NCBI RefSeq assembly: GCF_010015445.1
Contig: NC_053133.1
Coordinates: 4,458,264 to 4,522,263 of the forward strand
Origin: Perca fluviatilis
Taxonomy: Eukaryota; Chordata; Actinopteri; Perciformes; Percidae
DNA: 64,000 nt
Direction: 5' to 3'
Below are positions 63,001-64,000 of the stretch, piece by piece. Numbering within the stretch: the first letter of the stretch is position 1; each line of letters opens with the position of its first letter. A program made the position numbers and the translations under genes. A model generated the notes under the pieces. The model saw only the letters and a program-made list of their open reading frames with translations. It ran no database searches and was not told the DNA's origin.

Positions 63001-63870
63001 ATTAATCGCAATTTTATTGAAATAGCAATATGAACTGTAGTGCAATATCCAAAACACAGGGGGGGCACATTATTTGTTAAAGGTAAAATATATGTCAAAC
63101 CATTCTGAATTAAGTATTGAGGTGCTGCAGAGACTTCCTACAAAGAGACGGCCTACAAAAATCCCACTATAATCCATTTTCCATGACAAATGAGAATGAC
63201 GATACAACAATTATCATTCCCTCCAATATCGTGAATTCCAATCGCAATATCAGTCAAAATAATCGCAATAAGATATTTTCCTCCTATCGTGCAGCGCTAA
63301 TCCATAGGGGCATCTCACTTTCGTCGAATTGCATCCTCGACTCCTCCACTTCCCACCGAGGAAACGCGGGAAATGACGCGAGGAGAGAGGAAACGTGTTT
63401 TTAGAGGGCTGAGACATCCTTTCCATTAAAGCATCACATTAATCAGTCAGCTGTTTGGGCGGAGTTAGCAACGGCTTTCAGCTGCACGGCTTCCAGGAAG
63501 GCTGCTCTCTGTATCCTCGGTTATAGCTCCTCGTTGATCCCTCCTCCATCCTCTCTCCTCGGGGACCTCCCCAAGCAGAATATAACCTACCATACCACTT
63601 TTTAAGTCTATTTGTCTGACATTTTGACAGACTAAGATTTTCTATTGCTTCCTCTTTTTTTCCCCCAATTCTAGTCTTAATGTGATATTGAGCTTTAAAT
63701 ATACTGTATTATTGGATGGATTACATCCCCAAGTGTTGGCTGATTTATTTTTTTTTCCTAATGTTGCAGCCTTCCCGGAGCAGATCAGCACCAGGCAGCA
63801 GTACAGAGTTCTAGGCAACAGCCTCAACGTTGTGGTGGTGGCCAGACTCCTCCAGCTGCTGGTCTCCTAG
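53532..63870 (+). CDS. trdmt1: tRNA (cytosine-38-C5)-methyltransferase (whole gene, 11 coding exons)
   Basis: TRDMT1/DNMT2 methylates C38 in the anticodon loop of tRNA-Asp, and in some species Gly and Val tRNAs, using S-adenosylmethionine. Exons: 53532-53607, 54491-54600, 55409-55485, 56631-56702, 57781-57846, 58150-58219, 58307-58381, 60361-60686, 62144-62201, 62613-62742, 63770-63870. They total 1161 nt and 386 residues; human is 391. Visible motifs: I (ELYSGIGGMH, residues ~12-21), IV with catalytic Cys83 (SPPCQPFT), VI (ENVKGFE, Glu123), VIII (SRLRYF, Arg164/Arg166), the Dnmt2-specific CFT (287-289), and C-terminal LGNSLNV (368-374). An in-frame ATG at 53499 would add 11 residues. The ATG at 53532 (GCCATGG) is preferred because it matches the usual start close to the VLELYSG motif. 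Confidence 0.97.
53954..54001. repeat. (TA)n microsatellite, trdmt1 intron 1
   Basis: Perfect TA run of about 23 units. Confidence 0.95.
54205..54288. repeat. (CTAT)n(GTAT)n tetranucleotide repeat, trdmt1 intron 1
   Basis: About four CTAT then sixteen GTAT units. Confidence 0.97.
54491..54600 (+). CDS. trdmt1: trdmt1 coding exon 2
   Basis: Encodes SGVPAQVVAAIDINTTAN, QIYGHNFPDTALW and NKTIE. AAIDINTTAN is the motif II region. Acceptor TCCTCCAG, donor GTGGGT. Confidence 0.95.
54648..54993. mobile_element. TAGRGCTGGGCSATATGG MITE (copy 1)
   Basis: TAGAGCTGGGCCATATGGAG at left; ATATATTGCCCAGCCCTA at right. Same family as 56842-57206. Target duplication not preserved. Confidence 0.8.
55409..55485 (+). 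CDS. trdmt1: trdmt1 coding exon 3 (catalytic loop)
   Basis: Encodes GISLDDFNKLSIDMILM then SPPCQPFT. Cys83 of the PPCQ motif is the predicted nucleophile. Acceptor TTTCTAG, donor GTAGGT. Confidence 0.96.
55516..56033. mobile_element. CAGTGGTGGAATGTAAC MITE (copy 3, full length)
   Basis: CAGTGGTGGAATGTAACTAA at 55517 and TTCTTCTACCACCGCT at the right end. The most complete short copy of the family at 6645, 12119 and 27636. In trdmt1 intron 3. Confidence 0.8.
56034..56630. other. trdmt1 intron 3, no further feature seen
   Basis: Ordinary intron sequence. Confidence 0.45.
56631..56702 (+). CDS. trdmt1: trdmt1 coding exon 4
   Basis: Encodes LGLQGDVADLRTKSF and LYILDLLP, equivalent to the IGRQGD...RTNSF segment of the human protein. 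The donor AG|GTTTTTT is weak, but the frame continues correctly into exon 5. Confidence 0.92.
56842..57206. mobile_element. hAT-type MITE (TAGGGCTGGGCGATATGG, copy 2)
   Basis: Flanks TTCCAGAA (56834-56841) and TTCCCGAA (57207-57214) form an 8-bp duplication with one mismatch. Termini TAGGGCTGGGCGATATGG and ATATTCCCCAGCCCTA. Confidence 0.82.
57207..57291 (-). mobile_element. tRNA-derived SINE head, minus strand
   Basis: On the minus strand: GGGGCGCCTGGGTAGCTCAC, CTGGTTGAGCG (A box) and GTGGGTTCGATTCGGG (B box). The hAT insertion at 56842-57206 lies directly downstream of the B box. Confidence 0.8.
57413..57525. repeat. Degenerate ~23-bp minisatellite (CGACATGCTATACTATGAC)
   Basis: Four to five imperfect units of a GCTATACTATGACTTTTCGAC type. 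Confidence 0.75.
57781..57846 (+). CDS. trdmt1: trdmt1 coding exon 5
   Basis: Encodes LRRLPRFILLENVKGFE and SSSA. Motif VI ENVKGFE contains Glu123, which contacts the target cytosine in this enzyme family. Acceptor GGCCAG, donor GTAACC. Confidence 0.95.
58150..58219 (+). CDS. trdmt1: trdmt1 coding exon 6
   Basis: Encodes ERLVKTLVECGYTFHE and IMVSPTS. Acceptor CTCCAG, donor GTAAGA. It ends in phase 0. Confidence 0.95.
58307..58381 (+). CDS. trdmt1: trdmt1 coding exon 7
   Basis: Encodes VGMPNSRLRYFLIAK and ISTENFISSK. It contains motif VIII (R164, R166). Acceptor ATCCAG, donor GTGAGG. Confidence 0.95.
58382..58687. other. trdmt1 intron 7, no feature seen
   Basis: Ordinary intron sequence. 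Confidence 0.4.
58696..59314 (+). mobile_element. hAT-type element with BED zinc-finger remnant, 619 bp
   Basis: Flanks GTTTCAAG (58688-58695) and GTTTAAAG (59315-59322), one mismatch. Termini TAGGGAAGCACCGGATCC and GGATTTGGTGCATCCCTA. The interior (~58995-59110) reads ATCSICNADLSCGG, then TTWPLLHLRMKHPKEY, a complete-looking BED finger pattern CxxC...HLRMKH. Confidence 0.88.
59657..60020. mobile_element. piggyBac-type MITE, 364 bp
   Basis: TTAA-CCCTATGAGC at 59657 and GGGCTCAGAGGG-TTAA ending 60020. TTAA target and CCCT/AGGG ends. In trdmt1 intron 7. Confidence 0.8.
60361..60686 (+). CDS. trdmt1: trdmt1 coding exon 8 (target recognition region)
   Basis: A 326-nt exon. It begins at ILDAFPHPAERDSPEPPP after CATCTTAG, a variable acidic/Pro-rich loop, and continues to LLPPKTLLRYALLLDIV and RPTCRRSVCFTKG. 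The CFT motif is diagnostic of Dnmt2. A second AG at 60366-60367 would break the frame, so 60361 was chosen. Confidence 0.93.
60687..61070. other. trdmt1 intron 8, no feature seen
   Basis: Ordinary intron sequence; 60860-60970 is G/C-rich (CTGCGTTCCGGAGGCGCCGC) and may be part of an old repeat shared with about 61855-61990 in inverse orientation. Confidence 0.4.
61071..61765. mobile_element. TTAA-flanked MITE (AGTGCTCATATTATGC) with internal 58-bp repeats
   Basis: TTAAAGTGCTCATATTATGC at 61071 and GCATAATATGAGCCCTTTAA at the right end are inverse with one mismatch. The centre contains the 58-bp tandem at 61303-61545. Confidence 0.85.
61303..61545. repeat. 58-bp tandem repeat, ~4 units
   Basis: Unit CTAGCTACTGTCAGGGCACG, CCCTCATACTCTGCTTCTGA, CTGGCTAGTAGTCCTTAC, recurring at 61361, 61419, 61477 and 61535 with almost no variation. 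Confidence 0.95.
62144..62201 (+). CDS. trdmt1: trdmt1 coding exon 9
   Basis: A 58-nt exon encoding YGRYVEGTGSVLQCCMETE. It completes the CFTKGYG motif begun in exon 8. Acceptor CCCTAG, donor GTAGGT. Confidence 0.95.
62202..62612. other. trdmt1 intron 9, no feature seen
   Basis: Ordinary intron sequence. Confidence 0.5.
62613..62742 (+). CDS. trdmt1: trdmt1 coding exon 10
   Basis: Encodes LDRVFGGLDQCSEEEK, LQRLLKLKLRYFTP and REVANLMGFPQSF. The RYFTPREVANLMGFP stretch is motif IX-like. Acceptor CTCTGCAG, donor GTGAGT. Confidence 0.96.
62989..63299. mobile_element. hAT-type MITE, 311 bp, perfect target duplication
   Basis: ATCCATAG at 62981-62988 and 63300-63307. Termini CAGGGCTGCACAATTAATC and CGTGCAGCGCTA. 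Same family as 9929-10233. Confidence 0.85.
63770..63870 (+). CDS. trdmt1: trdmt1 coding exon 11 (last)
   Basis: Encodes FPEQISTRQQYRVLGNS and LNVVVVARLLQLLVS, then TAG. This is motif X, which closes the SAM pocket. No AATAAA is visible in the remaining 130 bp, so the poly(A) site probably lies outside the window. Confidence 0.96.
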
Positions 63871-64000
63871 CAACACTCTGAAGGAGAAGACCATCCTATT
63901 TGTCACTGTTGATTATACATGATAATATATGTATAATGTATATGTATATTACTCTCTGCCCAATGGCAGTGCTTCAAAATGTATAGTGTACTTTTTGTTG

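Overview
The window is vertebrate nuclear DNA from a teleost fish, probably a percomorph. The evidence is spliced genes with GT-AG introns, very long (CA)n/(TG)n microsatellites, tRNA-derived SINEs, and a dense load of hAT-, Harbinger- and TTAA-type DNA transposons typical of teleosts. The species cannot be named from the sequence alone. No prokaryotic or viral gene, CRISPR array or rRNA was seen.

Two complete protein-coding genes lie head to head. rsu1 (Ras suppressor protein 1, a leucine-rich-repeat adaptor of the ILK-PINCH-parvin adhesion complex) is on the minus strand. Its start codon is at 52070 and its stop at 11476, with eight coding exons, 277 residues and a 22.6-kb last intron. trdmt1 (DNMT2, the tRNA-Asp cytosine-38 C5-methyltransferase) is on the plus strand from 53532 to 63870, with eleven coding exons and 386 residues. 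Every exon of both genes was traced by eye; splice sites are GT-AG and phases close exactly (834 and 1161 nt of CDS). About 1.46 kb separates the two start codons. It contains an inverted pair of ETS-type GGAA motifs that could serve a shared divergent promoter. The two proteins are not known to act together.

Layout: 1-11.4 kb is repeat-rich DNA downstream of rsu1. It holds several copies of one nonautonomous transposon, a 28-bp minisatellite inside a TIR element, and a degenerate GCTGAAATG repeat. From 11.4 to 34.2 kb is rsu1 intron 7. It holds a 2.1-kb hAT element with a broken transposase, an 0.8-kb hAT element, and a PIF/Harbinger-like element carrying a 2.1-kb foldback (long inverted repeat) insertion. 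It also holds a nested GGGCCTCATTCACC element. From 34.2 to 52.1 kb are rsu1 exons 7-1, with introns containing long (CA)n tracts, a 46-bp x 10 array, a 47-bp x ~20 array and a 5'-truncated LINE with a perfect 15-bp target duplication. From 52.1 to 53.5 kb is the shared promoter region. From 53.5 to 63.9 kb is trdmt1, with hAT, SINE and TTAA elements in its introns.

The observations most worth follow-up: several rsu1 exons (3, 4, 6, 7) sit between (UG)n upstream and (CA)n downstream in the transcript, so the flanks could pair and loop the exon out. Exon 4 also has an acceptor with no ordinary polypyrimidine tract. The foldback element, the repeated appearance of minisatellites inside short transposons, and eleven hAT-type insertions with readable 8-bp target duplications are also notable. 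I found nothing that amounts to a new multi-gene system.
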